Positions 11,439 through 22,865 of a stretch of DNA of 64,000 bases are shown here, piece by piece. The stretch lies in contig JAUJYZ010001345.1 in assembly GCA_033675265.1 (NCBI GenBank), positions 1 to 64,000 of the forward strand. The letters run 5' to 3'. Position 1 is the stretch's first letter. Every line of letters starts with the position of its first letter. A model generated the notes under the pieces. The model saw nothing but the letters and a program-made list of their open reading frames with translations. It was not told where the DNA came from and did no database searches. The position numbers and the translations under genes were made by a program. Origin of the DNA: Actinostola sp. cb2023. Lineage: Eukaryota > Cnidaria > Anthozoa > Actiniaria > Actinostolidae.

Positions 11439-11654
11439 CAGTGAGGACACACTAACCGGGACCACTTGAGCAAAACTGACCAATCAGATTACACCTGAAA
11501 ATAATCACATTCCAACAAAAGTTGTCTGTGTCAATCAGCATTATAGTCATAATGATGATTGGCGCAGATGACTTTTGTTGGAATGTGATTATTTTCAGCT
11601 GTAATCTGATTGGTCGGTTTTGCTCAAGGGGTCCCGGTTAGTGTGTCCTCACTG
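11439..11654. mobile_element. MITE with TA target duplication, nested in the foldback right arm
   Basis: TIRs CAGTGAGGACACACTAACCG and CGGTTAGTGTGTCCTCACTG are flanked by TA at 11437-11438 and 11655-11656. The matching left arm of the host foldback (around 8531-8545) lacks the insertion, so it acts as an empty-site control. TA duplication suggests the Tc1/mariner superfamily. Confidence 0.88.
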
Positions 11655-12501
11655 TAAAAGATATATTTATTTTGATTGGATTGTAATATGTTGTACATAG
11701 CGAGAGCTTGAAACCCTTGTTTTCCCGGCAAAATCGCGATCAAACACTTCTGTCACACAATCTGCTGAAATTGACTGACTGAGTGTTTATTGACTTTATT
11801 AGTATGTGTGAAACGAAGCTATTTACCTTTTATCATGTTCTTGTAAGATTTTAAGGTCTTTTAAAGCACTAAAGAGTGGCTTGCGGTTAAAAAGACAGTA
11901 TACGAAGAACCAAGTCCGACTTATTGATGATAAACAAACAAAATTTGACGGGAAAAGAGCCGACTACCTTGAAGAGACGGAGGCTGCTCACGCGAAGTCG
12001 TTGAAAATATCCGAGTAAGAGTTTTTGGAAATCAAGAAAGGAAAGAATAAACTTGTTAAAAATGGCTAAATTAAGAAAATAAACTGCCGCACTTTTAAGA
12101 ACGGACCTCCATAAAATGGCTTAAATTTAGTCGACCGCCGAAGGCCGTCGACAACTGACTTTTAACTCGAAGTGAAAATAAGATGTTTTTCGAAAATTTG
12201 CCATTATTGCATGCAACCCAGCTCTACATAGGCTAAATATTACAACCAAACTAAATGTATCATAGAAAATCATGTAAAATGAGTTTTACAGAGCGCCAAA
12301 GTGACCCGAAATTTTAGCGTCTTTCAGGGCGATTTTGATGCAAAACAAGGGGGGGTGGTCAACTTTCGAGCAAAAGCCTGAACCAAACTTTAAATACGAC
12401 CATTCTTAATCTATTCCCATAGGTAATAAATGATAGCAATATGAAAGGAATCGGCCGACCCCCATCTTTCAACTCTGCCCGGTTTTCTCAGACAATGACA
12501 C

Positions 12502-13573
12502 TTAATAGGATATTCAGAAAGAAAACAGTTACAGGAAACAAGTTTCTCACTGCCGCCTGTCAGTATTTATTGAAATATTCGGTTTGGATTCCCTTGTGAG
12601 GATTTAGAGCAAAGATCAACTGTTTTCCATTTGTAAGGCATATGATATCAACTTACATCCTCGTACAACAAAGAAACCACTAGCAGTCCAGCTGATGCAA
12701 GCAGTACGATTGAACCACCACATTCCCATGTATTTTTGTTTGCAAAAAGAAAGGGAATACGCCGTTTCTAACTTAAATATAGCTGGAGTAGGTCAGGGAA
12801 TTGCCATGCGGATCAGTTCAACAAGCGATGCATGTTAAATAATCATAGTAATTAAGTTAAAGTTAATAACATGCGCGTGCTCAATTTTGATCAATTTTGA
12901 GGGTCTATAGCATGTCTGCACTTGGCAGACTCACACACACAAAAAATATAAATATCTATATTGGACTAGTTAGTGCTCGTTAAAACTAATACAATTATTT
13001 TGATGCAGGCTTTAGAGTGCTTTGTGACATAAAAGTAAACAAAAAGATCATAATATATTTAGTATGTAGTTCACAGGTTAAATAATCACTCTCACTGTTT
13101 GCACGTTGCAATGCTAAGCTTGTCATGTCAATAATCGACTGTTGAAGTTCGTTAGTATTTCTTAAACAATTAAACAATTAATCTCCTCCAAAGATTAGAC
13201 ATCGTAGCTACAGTAGCTGAGAGCTTTGTACATGTAAGCTTAGTGTAGCCATATGATTTAAAGGCATAAGCAAAAATTGTACTGTGGATGTAATTAAAGT
13301 TAAACTACACAAAATAAAATCGTACAATGAAAACAACAACGTATCTTTTGTTTGAATAATTAAATTATTTCCATATCCGTATAATCATGAACGTTATTGG
13401 ACAATGTAAAAGGAAAGCCTTGTATTTTAGAATATCAGCTGGTCGAAACAAATATCCTGCCTCAAAACAAAAACAAAACAAAATAGAGAGCCTCAACAAA
13501 CAAAATGGCTGTCGCAATAATACTACCGCTGACCAGTCTGTGCGTGTTCGAGCCACAGGGATACCGGTTGAAC
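12502..13573. other. Non-coding interval
   Basis: Unique-looking AT-rich DNA. No gene, RNA or clear repeat recognised. Confidence 0.5.
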
Positions 13574-13702
13574 ATTTCCACATTGCCAGATTTCCACATT
13601 GCCAGATTTCCAGATTTTCACATTGTCAGATTTCCACATTGCCAGATTTCCACATTGCCTGATTTCCACATTGCCAGATTTCCACATTGCCAGATTTCCA
13701 TG
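13574..13702. repeat. 16-bp minisatellite
   Basis: About eight copies of CCACATTGCCAGATTT with point variants (TTCACATTGTCAGATTT, CATTGCCTGATTT). Because 16 is not a multiple of three, the array reads in every frame as HIARF/PDFHIAR-type peptides. This explains the overlapping long open frames on both strands. Confidence 0.92.
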
Positions 13703-13837
13703 TCGCATTCCCATGTACATTTGGCAATTTTATGACAATTTACCTCTCAGTACATATATGCAGTCAGTATATAACTACTCATTTAAGCTCCCTCCATTCT
13801 GATGACGCATTCTGTGCTCTTCTACCCAAAGAAAAAG

Positions 13838-13935
13838 CCGAATTGTCTGTGTCCAGGTGGAATTGTCCGCTAGGCGGAAGCAATATAGTGCCGAAGCGCG
13901 AACATTTCTTGTCGGTGGAATTGTCCGCTAGGAAT
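13838..13935. repeat. Short direct repeat GTGGAATTGTCCGCTAGG
   Basis: Two exact copies of GTGGAATTGTCCGCTAGG at about 13856 and 13915, with a related AATTGTCTGTGTCCAGG before them. Function unknown. Confidence 0.6.
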
Positions 13936-14665
13936 TTTACATTCTATTTTTATTTTTTATTTTCCAAAATAAGTCTATTCCTAGTGTAGATGATGTATAT
14001 ATTTGATATATATTATAATTCTTATATTTATACTTTTTAATATTTTTTTATGATATTGTATACTTGAATGTTTCAATTTCCTTTGCTATTCAAGTTAATA
14101 AACCATTATTTATTATTATTGTTATGGATGTTGTTTTAGAATGAGAAGCGAAGTCCGGATTTTACATGTAGATTATAAATATTATTGTTAATACAGTGTA
14201 CCAATTACCTTAAATCCTCTATTAAGACAATAAAATTATAATAAAAATAATAAACTCTCCCCATCCAATAAAAGCCCACTTCAAAAGTTTTTGAAATATT
14301 AATAAGCCGGAAGGCTTAATAGAAGATTTACGGTATTTGATTTGAATGGCAGCTTTTCAAGTCACAATACATGTCACAGTTTACTTTACATACCGTATAT
14401 ATAGGTAAAGAATCACATGACATATTATCAACATGGAATGGCATTGTTCAAGTCTTGATGGGGAACATTTCAAAATTGATTGGTAAGCCCAAGTTGTTAG
14501 TAAGTATATAGTTGCTTGATATTATTTATGCAGTGTTTTACACTTGACAGTGTACATGAGATTAAGTGATTTAAACTGAAACTAGATATGTACATGTGTA
14601 TGGGATAGGCATCAAATAATACAACAATATCGGATACATATATCTAACTCTTATTAATATATTAA

Positions 14666-15087
14666 AGTGCCCATGAAACGAAAAAACAGACCCCGTTTTT
14701 ATTTGCTACTACGAAAGTTTACTATTTGCTTGTTTACATAGCATTAATAAAAAGTGAATTGAGCTTCAGGAACATTTTTTATTTTGCGCACAAAGTTGGG
14801 CATTTTGGGTTTCAAAGTGCGACAATTCCTGCTCGGTCAAACTATAGAAATGTGACGTCATAAGTTGTGCAAACAAAGGCATACACAACTTATGACGTCA
14901 CCGAGCCATTGTCAAGGGCCCAGTCTCTTGTCGCACATTTTGGTTGAAAATGATAATTTTCGAACCACGAAAAGAAAATGTTCGCACGCTCAAAGTCGAT
15001 GTTTAAATACAAAAAATGTTCAGAGAAAGACCAAACAACAATAATGTACAATAAAACAAGGATCGACATTTTCGTTTCATAGGCACT
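14666..15087. mobile_element. TTAA-flanked MITE with a central CRE-like palindrome
   Basis: TIRs AGTGCCCATGAAACGAAAA and TTTTCGTTTCATAGGCACT are flanked by TTAA at 14662-14665 and 15088-15091. A central hairpin pairs GTGACGTCATAAGTTGTG with CACAACTTATGACGTCAC around a short loop (near 14850-14900). The stem contains TGACGTCA, the canonical CRE/ATF core. No transposase. Confidence 0.82.
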
Positions 15088-15191
15088 TTAACTAAACAAA
15101 TAAATAAATCTTAGCATGGGGCAATTAAATATTTCAAAGTATCCTATAAAATAAAGCAATTTACTATAATTCCAGTCCATAATTTGAACAC

Positions 15192-18100
15192 AATTGGAAA
15201 TGAGGAGCTTCTCGTTAAGTTATTGTAAAAACAAAGCTAAGAACAATAAACAAAAAGAAAAAGATCATTTCGATAGAATCAATGAACTGACAAACATATT
15301 AGAAACAACTAAGTCTGATGTCAAAAAAGCTGAAGTAGTCTCAGAACTGGATAATCTTAAGATGGATTTAGATCGTCTAATGGAAGATAAAATACAAGGT
15401 ACAATTCTCAGAAGTAAAGTTCGATGGTACGAACAAGGTGAAAGAAACACTAAATACTTTTATAGCTTAGAGAAAAGAAACGCATCGCGAAAACATATTA
15501 CTAAACTACAAATTTCAGAAGACAAAATAACCGAAAATCCCGATGAGATATTAGCAGAACAAAAACGATATTATCAGAACCTTTATCAATCTGTGCTCTC
15601 GAACCCCTGCATTAGTAGTGTAAAAGAACAATTTCTCTCACCTCCCAACCTGAAAAGGCTCATTGAAAGCCAAAAATGCAAATGTGAAGGTCTGCTCACC
15701 AAAGAGGAATGCTTTAAAGCCTTATCTAAATTTTCCAGCAATAAATCACCCGGTACAGATGGCTTTTCCGCAGAATTTTACCGCTTCTTTTGGCCCGAAC
15801 TCGGTCAATCTATGATCAACAGCTTTAATTATAGCTTGCAGAATGAGAGACTAAGTATCAGTCAAAGGCAAGGCGTTATCAATTTAATCCCAAAGAAAAA
15901 GAAAAACCCGCTTCTAATTGAAAATTGGCGTCCCATCTCTTTGCTAAATACGGATTATAAAATAGCTACTAAAGCGATAGCGAAATAGAATAGAAATTAC
16001 GCTCTCATACATAATAAATACAAATCAAACCGGATACGTGAAAAAGCGATACATTGGTGAGAATATCAGGTTGATATCCGATATGTTGTACTATACTTTG
16101 CAACAAAATATCCCTGGAGCTGCTATTTTTGTAGATTTCAGAAAAGCATTTGATTCTATAGAATGGTCTTTCATATTCGATGTACTTGAACAATTTAATT
16201 TTGGTCCGCAATTGATCTCTTGGGTGAAAGTTTTCTATACTGATATCTCAAGCTGTGTGATTAATAATGGATTTGCTTCTGAATGTTTTCCTTTGCATCG
16301 CGGTGTACGACAAGGCTGCCCTTTATCTGGCCCTCTCTTTGTTCTTGCTGTAGAAATACTGGCGTATGCCATTAACAACAACACTGAAATAAAAGGGATC
16401 AAAATCAGACAAAAAGAAATTAAACTCTGTCAATATGCAGATGACACAACATGTTTTTTAGAAGACTCCGAATCGATTAAAAATCTCTTGAGTTTGTTAG
16501 AAAAATTCAAAATTATTTCTGGCTTAGAACCAAATATTGATAAAACAGAAGCAATGTGGATTGGTTCAATGAAAAGTGACACATACCACCCGTTTGGATT
16601 GAAATGGACTACTAGCCCAATACTCGCCTTAGGAATTTACTTTCGCTATGATCAAAAATTATGCGATAAATTAAATTTTCACGAAAAATTAAAACAGATG
16701 GAAAAAGTGCTTCAGTTTTGGAAACAGCGCAACTTATCACTTTATGGGAAAATTAATATAGTCAAAACTTTAGGATTGTCCAAACTTATATACAACGCAT
16801 CCGTATCGTGTATTCCAGAGAACTTTGCCAAAGAAGTCGATAAAATAACCTTTCATTTCATTTGGAACAATAAACCACCAAAAATAAAGAAAAAAACTAT
16901 TATAGGACCTAAAGAACAAGGCGGTCTCAATATGGTTTCTTATACACACATAAATAAAGCTATCAAGTTGGCTTGGATTAAGCGTTTATTGGATGACAAG
17001 CAGTCCTCGTGGAAAGTTATACCAAATAATGCCTTACTTAAGCACGGCGGACTGTTTTGTTCTCTTGTGACTTTGATCTGAAATCCATTGACAAAAGCGC
17101 AACACCTCCTTTCTATAAGAAAATTTTAGTCTATCTTCAAGAATTTAATACTCTGAATCCTAACAAAGAAACAATTAACAAACAATGTATATGGAATAAT
17201 AAACGTATTAAAATCGGCCACTCTCCGATTTTCTACAAATCTTGGTTTGACAATGGCATTAATAATATTGAAGATTTATTCGATTCTAATCATAAATTTC
17301 TTAGTCTTTCTGAATTTGGTAATATATATGACATACAATGTAATTTTTTAGTGTACCGAGGTTTAATAAGTGCTGTCCAAAAACTAATGAAAGAAAATTT
17401 AGATCCAAATATCAATGATATAGAAAATTTTACTGATTTAACTAAAGCCTCAGTAAAACGCATAAGACAGGTTTTTGTAAATACCGAAAATTCTTAATAC
17501 CTACCGCCCAATCCTTAATCCTTGAAAAAGGTGTTGAACTTTCTCAACTCAAAAACGTATATGTTCTACCTTTCATAGTAACAAAAGAGATCAAACTGTC
17601 TATGTTTCAATACAAAATTATACATAATATACTACCATTAAAAAGTTACTTGTTCAAAGTAGGCTTATCTAAGGATGATACATGCCCCTTCTGTGACTGT
17701 GAAAGGCACACCACTTCACATTTCTTCGTCGACTGTGAAATAGCAAAAGTTTTTTGGAATCAATTTAGAACATGGTGGACAAAGATAAGTGCTAAATCTG
17801 AATTTACAGCTACTCCAGCTTCGATTCTGTATGGTCTTACTTCGGATATCAAAAATAATCTTCTGCTTAATCATTTAATTTTAATAGCCAAGCAATATAT
17901 GTATAACGCTTTTGTTAAAGAACAATTGCGTTATACATTCCAGTCCTTCCTTAATTTTGCAACACAAAAGTATGATTTTGAGATTAAAATTGCATCTGCA
18001 AAACCGAAACGAGAACAGCAATGCTGTAATTTGAAATGGTCCCCCTTTTCGAACTTCTTGAGCAAAAATAACACTGTACTTTAGTATTTTTTGAAAATTA

Positions 18101-18309
18101 GCTGTCTGCCACTTACTTACATCATATTGATTTATTCAAATATATTATTTTCTTGTAATCAACATTGTAAAAGCATCATTATACTCTTGTAATTCGTTAT
18201 TCTTTTTCTTCATGTATTCTTGTAACTGTCTTTTAATATTTGTAATAAACAATAAAAAAATAAAAATAAAAATAAATAAAATAAAAAATAAAATAAAAAA
18301 AATAATAAT
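15192..18309 (+). mobile_element. 5'-truncated LINE (L1/Tx1-type) with target-site duplication
   Basis: A non-LTR retrotransposon body ending in an A-rich tail (about 18247-18309). It is bounded by an 11-bp direct duplication, AATTTGAACAC, at 15181-15191 and 18310-18320. The sequence begins inside the linker before the reverse transcriptase, so ORF1 and the endonuclease are missing. This is the expected outcome of incomplete target-primed reverse transcription. The insertion lies just upstream of the transposase-like gene at 18406. Confidence 0.9.
15194..18084 (+). pseudogene. LINE ORF2: reverse transcriptase and C-terminal zinc motif
   Basis: Four open segments (15194-15988, 16038-17081, 17057-17497, 17602-18084) form one broken ORF2. 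RT landmarks are SPGTDGFSAEFYRFFWPELG, NWRPISLL, FVDFRKAFDSIEW, RGVRQGCPLSGPLF, and the catalytic box QYADDTTCFL near 16430. The C-terminal part carries CPFCDCERHTTSHFFVDC (near 17683), the zinc-binding motif typical of L1/Tx1-clade proteins. Frame changes occur near 15985, 17050 and between 17497 and 17602. The first segment starts without its endonuclease because of the 5' truncation, so any start codon there is accidental. Confidence 0.9.
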
Positions 18310-19739
18310 AATTTGAACACCAATTCTTTGTGAAACCTAAATTAGATGTACTGCTGATCATTCATGAATTTGTCTGAATATGTCATTACCATATATTCAT
18401 TTTAGATTGCTATGTGCAGATTGGAAATTCATGGCACTTCTCCTTGGCATAAATAGCCTATGTTCCCATTATGTTCCAATGTTTATGGTGCGAGTGCCAT
18501 ACGAAGCTGATCCGAGATTTCTCTAGTAAGTTTGATAATGATGGATTGATATTCAACCTCCACAACCCACCCAATAAGATATACTGCAGGGGTGCATAAA
18601 TAATGTTTAGTGACACACGTCTTGTTGATGACTGGCCAATCACAAGGACATATGACAATTGCGTTGAGCGGTGTCAAGATGACTTTCGTGGAGACCGTAA
18701 GAGGGTTAAAAGAAAGCCAATCATTGAAGTAGACTTCAAGAAAGTAATTCCTGATACCCTTCATCTGTTGCTAAGCATTAGGGGGAAACTATTAAACCAG
18801 GTATGTTTTATACTATAGACTGCAGTAATCATGGGTTCTTCCAATTTGTTTTTTTTTAAACTTTTAACAGAGGTTGCATGTTGGGCAATAGAACAGAAAA
18901 GAAAGGACAAAATGGAGGAAGCAATGTCTGCAATAGGTATACAGATGTGATTTATATGCTGGTAACTGATGTTTTTTGTCAATATATATATCAAAAACTA
19001 AATTGTGAGTGTTTCATCTTTGGTCCCAAACACCTCAAAACAATGAAAGCTTAACTAATTTACGATGGCTAGCCGTGGTATGTCCTCTTCTTATTTGCCA
19101 CGATATTACGTCATGACATGGTCAAAATGTTATGTACTCACGAGGCGTAGCAAAAACAAACCAGAATAAATCGCGCAAAATAATGACCCTCTCTGAACGA
19201 ACTCTTCCTCAAAAACATCGCAGATTGCGCGATCATTTTTCTCGCTTTTTCATTGGTTGATGGAATTTGTAAACAAACATCTTACCGTTTTGATTGGTTG
19301 GATTTTGACAAGCAAACCATTTGAATGCTACTTGCAAGCTTGTGAAATCGACACGTCTCTGAAATCAGTTTTCAAATTTGGTTTGGGGATCAGCCAAAAC
19401 CAGTTCAAAATCAAAGTTTTCAAGTCTGAAAGAAACTCTCAGAGAATTATTTATCAGTGGGGAAAGCTTCACCTTGTGCCTGGTCATTGTGTGAAATCTG
19501 AAAATTGCCTTTTGACAGTCAACAAAGCCGAAAAATACTCTAAAGACTAAAATCTGGAAAATGTAGTCAATGGAGAAAAGCACGAGGTCGTGGTGAACAT
19601 GTCTGAATATGAAATAACGTTAGATAACAGTACTTCAGCGGAATCTTTGATGGTCTGTGGATTTTCTCAAGTGATGGATTTATTATCAGAGAGTGTCCAA
19701 AAATCAACACATGCACTTTTATCGCCGTGAATCTATAAC

Positions 19740-20542
19740 TTAAGGACGTTCGCGGGCAATTGAAGTTATAATGTCAATTTTCTGAAACTTGCCATACAGA
19801 TACTCTATCGTATTAGAGTTAAAAAACTGAAATAAAAAATGGGGGTCACCGTCTTCGTTTTTGAACTACACGCCGAGCAAAACGGATGATTTTGAAGAGA
19901 AAGACGCGCGAATTATGATAAGTAAAATGTCAAATGAACACATCAAAATTACATGAAAACGTTCTTCAAATTCTATTAAATTTTACCTGACATTGAATAT
20001 ATTTGTAGTTAACATAATTGATTAAATATATATTCAATAACTGGTAATTCGAAGTATTTGTGAAGGTTTTAATCCGCGCGTTGCCGTTAAAATGTGCGTC
20101 GTTCGAATCCGTTGAGGGGTGTAATTTTTTGAAAATATTGATGTCAGTCTTTCCCATGCAATGTCATTTTTTTCATTTTAACATATTTTGTAGATCTTTA
20201 TAGTACCTAGATCTTAGGCAGGAAAAAAATGGGGGTCAGTGTTCGTTTCGGAGATATTTTGCCTTAAAAATCGGAAAATTGGCCGCCATTTTGAATACCG
20301 AGGGGAGACTGTGTACTAATGAGAGTTCGTTTCTTTAAAATCGCTGCTTTTTGCGCTTTTCAAAAGCAAAAAGCCGCTGAGAATTGAAAGCATGTTAAGA
20401 AAGCTATTTTAGATATCAAATAAGGAAAAAATGGATCATATTTCGGAAAAAATGTTTTTGGTCATTTTGACTTCCGGTTTAAGAGCGCGCGCGATTGTCC
20501 GCAGTAAGAATGCGCGCGAGCAATGGCCGCGAACGTCTTTAA
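19740..20542. mobile_element. TTAA-ended inverted-repeat element
   Basis: Ends TTAAGGACGTTCGCGGGCA and TGGCCGCGAACGTCTTTAA are inverted. The interior includes AAAAAATGGGGGTCACCGTC and a second ATGGGGGTCAGTG, words that recur inverted near 41440. A related end, TTAAGGACGTTCGCGCGCA, is at 40025. No transposase was seen. Confidence 0.65.
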
Positions 20543-21034
20543 GGTGACTCCGTTATCATTCTCGGCGAACTCGTCTATGACAAACTTTGGGTCATAACTT
20601 CCTCTGCTTTTATGCAATTGCCATAAAACATTGGCTACTATTAGAGCTTTCATTCACCTATAATACAATATAATTCGATTGCACTGCAGAACATTTTTTT
20701 AAATAATATTAGAACTTAAGTAAACTCAATATTTTGGATAAAATTGGATATTGCGAAAAATCTGTCCTTTTTTTTTGGATGAAAGTTTTGGAATCACTTT
20801 ATATTGACATAATTCATAACCTGACCAAGTTTTAGCAAAATCGTTGGAGCGAAAGCAATCGTTGGAGCTAATTTCCGTGCTTAATTTTGGTTGTTTTCAT
20901 GCGGCCGTGCTTTAGCTAGGTGAATGATAGCTCTAATTGTTGCCAATTGCAATGGCAATTGCATAAAAGCAGAAAATGTTATGACCCAAAGTTTGTCATA
21001 GACGAGTGCACCGAGAATTATAACGGAGTCACCT
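20542..21034. mobile_element. Foldback element with about 118-bp arms
   Basis: The left arm (about 20542-20655) begins AGGTGACTCCGTTAT and contains GACAAACTTTGGGTCATAAC. The right arm (about 20918-21034) mirrors it and ends ATAACGGAGTCACCT. It abuts the preceding TTAA element exactly, so one probably inserted beside or into the end of the other. Confidence 0.8.
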
Positions 21035-22865
21035 GAAGCATTGATACGATAGATCTAGTTTTTACTTGAATGAAAGAACAAACTGTGGAGAATGTAGCTG
21101 CAACTGATGAAACATTTGGCTTGCTACGAACTATGGTTGTGGTTTACGATAGTCAGCTTGGTATGTATTCGTTAGTCACTGTAAAATATGTAGCTGAAAA
21201 CATGTTTTTCGTTTGCCAAAATTATTTTTTTAGCTCTCGATCAATCAAAATGCGAGAAATTCATATATTGTGGTACAAACAATGCTATTACATTGTAATG
21301 AACAGGTTGTAGTTTGCATTGTTGCAATATAACGTCCCATACATTGTAATGTGTAATTGTAAGCTTTTAATGTATTGCAGGAGTGAGCTTTAATTTTTAT
21401 GAGACTCAAGACACTTCAAGTGGGAAAACATCAATAAAATGCATGGTCTTCTTTGGATTGTATGTCCACAAATATCACCATTTTTTTTACACCAAATATA
21501 TGCAATGTACTAATATGTATACTAATAACATTGCATTTTAGGTGATGATCTTGAAATTGTCATAAAACACCTCAATCTCAATTACTTTTTAAACAACATG
21601 GCTGACAAAAGCAAGTGCAGTATAGACTGCCTAACAAAATCACGGCTTGTGGCCCAGAACTAATGGAACGAGAAAGATGTTTTTAGATTGTCACTGAAGG
21701 AACATCTGAGCGAAAACAACATCACATTCCAGGTACATTTATTGGTTTGTTAAAAAATGAAAACATTGAACAAACAAACAAAATGCAAAATGTTTATTCT
21801 GAACTGTGACTTTCACATGTAGTAAAACCATATTCATGTTTCTTTTATGAAGGTGTCCGCAATCCAATCTTATGAAATCCATTGTTTGGATGTCAACCTT
21901 TTGAAAGAAGTATGGCAAGAGTTTGAAACACTTGCTGACGCCCTAAAATCCAATCCTGGCAGTCCCCAGTACCTACAGCCTGAGCGATTCAAAGCCTAGG
22001 CTCTTCAATGGGCAAAGATGTTTAAAAAAGCCACCTTTGATGAAGTGAGTAATGTCTGTACAATATTATTTGCCTTTCTTACATATGTACTTCAGTGGAG
22101 TTTAGAGGAACACTGTTTTTCACCAGCTGAGATGCATGCCTTTATTTATAGGCTTAACTTGATATATAGATATCTTGTGGTTGCAGGTTCAGGTGGTGTC
22201 TGAGTCTGTCAATCACCAGAAACTGGTCCTTGTTTCTGTTGTTACTGAAAATAAATGACAGAGATTAATTTAGTGAAGTTTTATTCTAAAATCAAGCTTT
22301 GTTTTCTTTTCTTGCAGGATGTTATCCCATATATTCATGGTGAGTACAGTAATCATATTATATCAATATCATTATAACATAAATTAATGATATTATTTGC
22401 CTGCTGTGCTGTGTGTAGTTAGAGAGCACTTGGGAATTGATCAGAACATTGATCATCAAAAGTAATATTGGAATATATTAATTAGCCATCTTTGTTTCTA
22501 GTGTTGTTGTATCGTGTACCGCAATTCTTGGCTTTGTACAAAACACTGCACCACATCAACTGTCAGACAGTGGAAAAGAAAAACCACATGCAAAATAAGA
22601 CTTTCCACAGAGGTAGTCAAAAAGGAGGAAAGAAATCAAATTATACTGTGCAGGTACATTTTACATATATCATTCAGAAAATAAAAGCACAATCTGAAAT
22701 TTATTTTTGGGTTGGGTCTCTTAGCAGGTTATGGAAAAAGAAAACAGAAGGATGTTTGCCAGATTTGAAAATCTTGAAAGAAAGAAAAGAAAATATACGA
22801 AGTCCAATAACTGGAATTATAAAATTGTAAATAATGATGTACATGTACAGAGGTACCATTACTAG

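Larger units (their letters stand above)
7694..12501. mobile_element. 4.8-kb foldback element with 1-kb inverted arms, TTAA-flanked
   Basis: The first kilobase (about 7694-8690) and the last (about 11290-12501) are reverse complements, apart from a MITE inserted in the right arm at 11439-11654. Ends read GTGTCATTGTCTGAG...CTCAGACAATGACAC, directly flanked by TTAA at 7690-7693 and 12502-12505. TTAA duplications are used by piggyBac and Kolobok transposons (established knowledge). No transposase is visible in the 2.6-kb centre, which instead holds a SINE and several smaller inverted-repeat elements. A fragment of the same family lies at 4293-4490. Confidence 0.85.
18406..22865 (+). pseudogene. 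Decayed multi-exon transposase-like gene
   Basis: Exons with correct splice borders and phase: 18406-about 18590, 18611-18800, 18873-18936, 21542-21732, 21853-22044, 22318-22339, 22502-22653, 22728-22865 (stop TAG). The first exon reads ADWKFMALLLGINS and, after a frameshift, CLWCECH, a Cys/His cluster. Later motifs are VIPDTLHLLLSIRGK and QTVEKKNHMQNKTFHRG. I recognise these as landmarks of a large multicopy family in cnidarian genomes that behaves like a transposase; the superfamily name is not known to me. TAA at 21661 and TAG at 21997 interrupt the frame. The 2.6-kb intron 18937-21541 contains two foldback elements. N-terminal exons are missing, possibly displaced by the LINE. Confidence 0.65.

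Noticed and set aside
13574..13702. A CRISPR array
   Set aside because: Units are contiguous with no spacers, and the genome is eukaryotic.
13387..13989. Overlapping open frames of 60-100 codons on both strands
   Set aside because: They are translations of the 16-bp minisatellite, which stays open in several frames at once.
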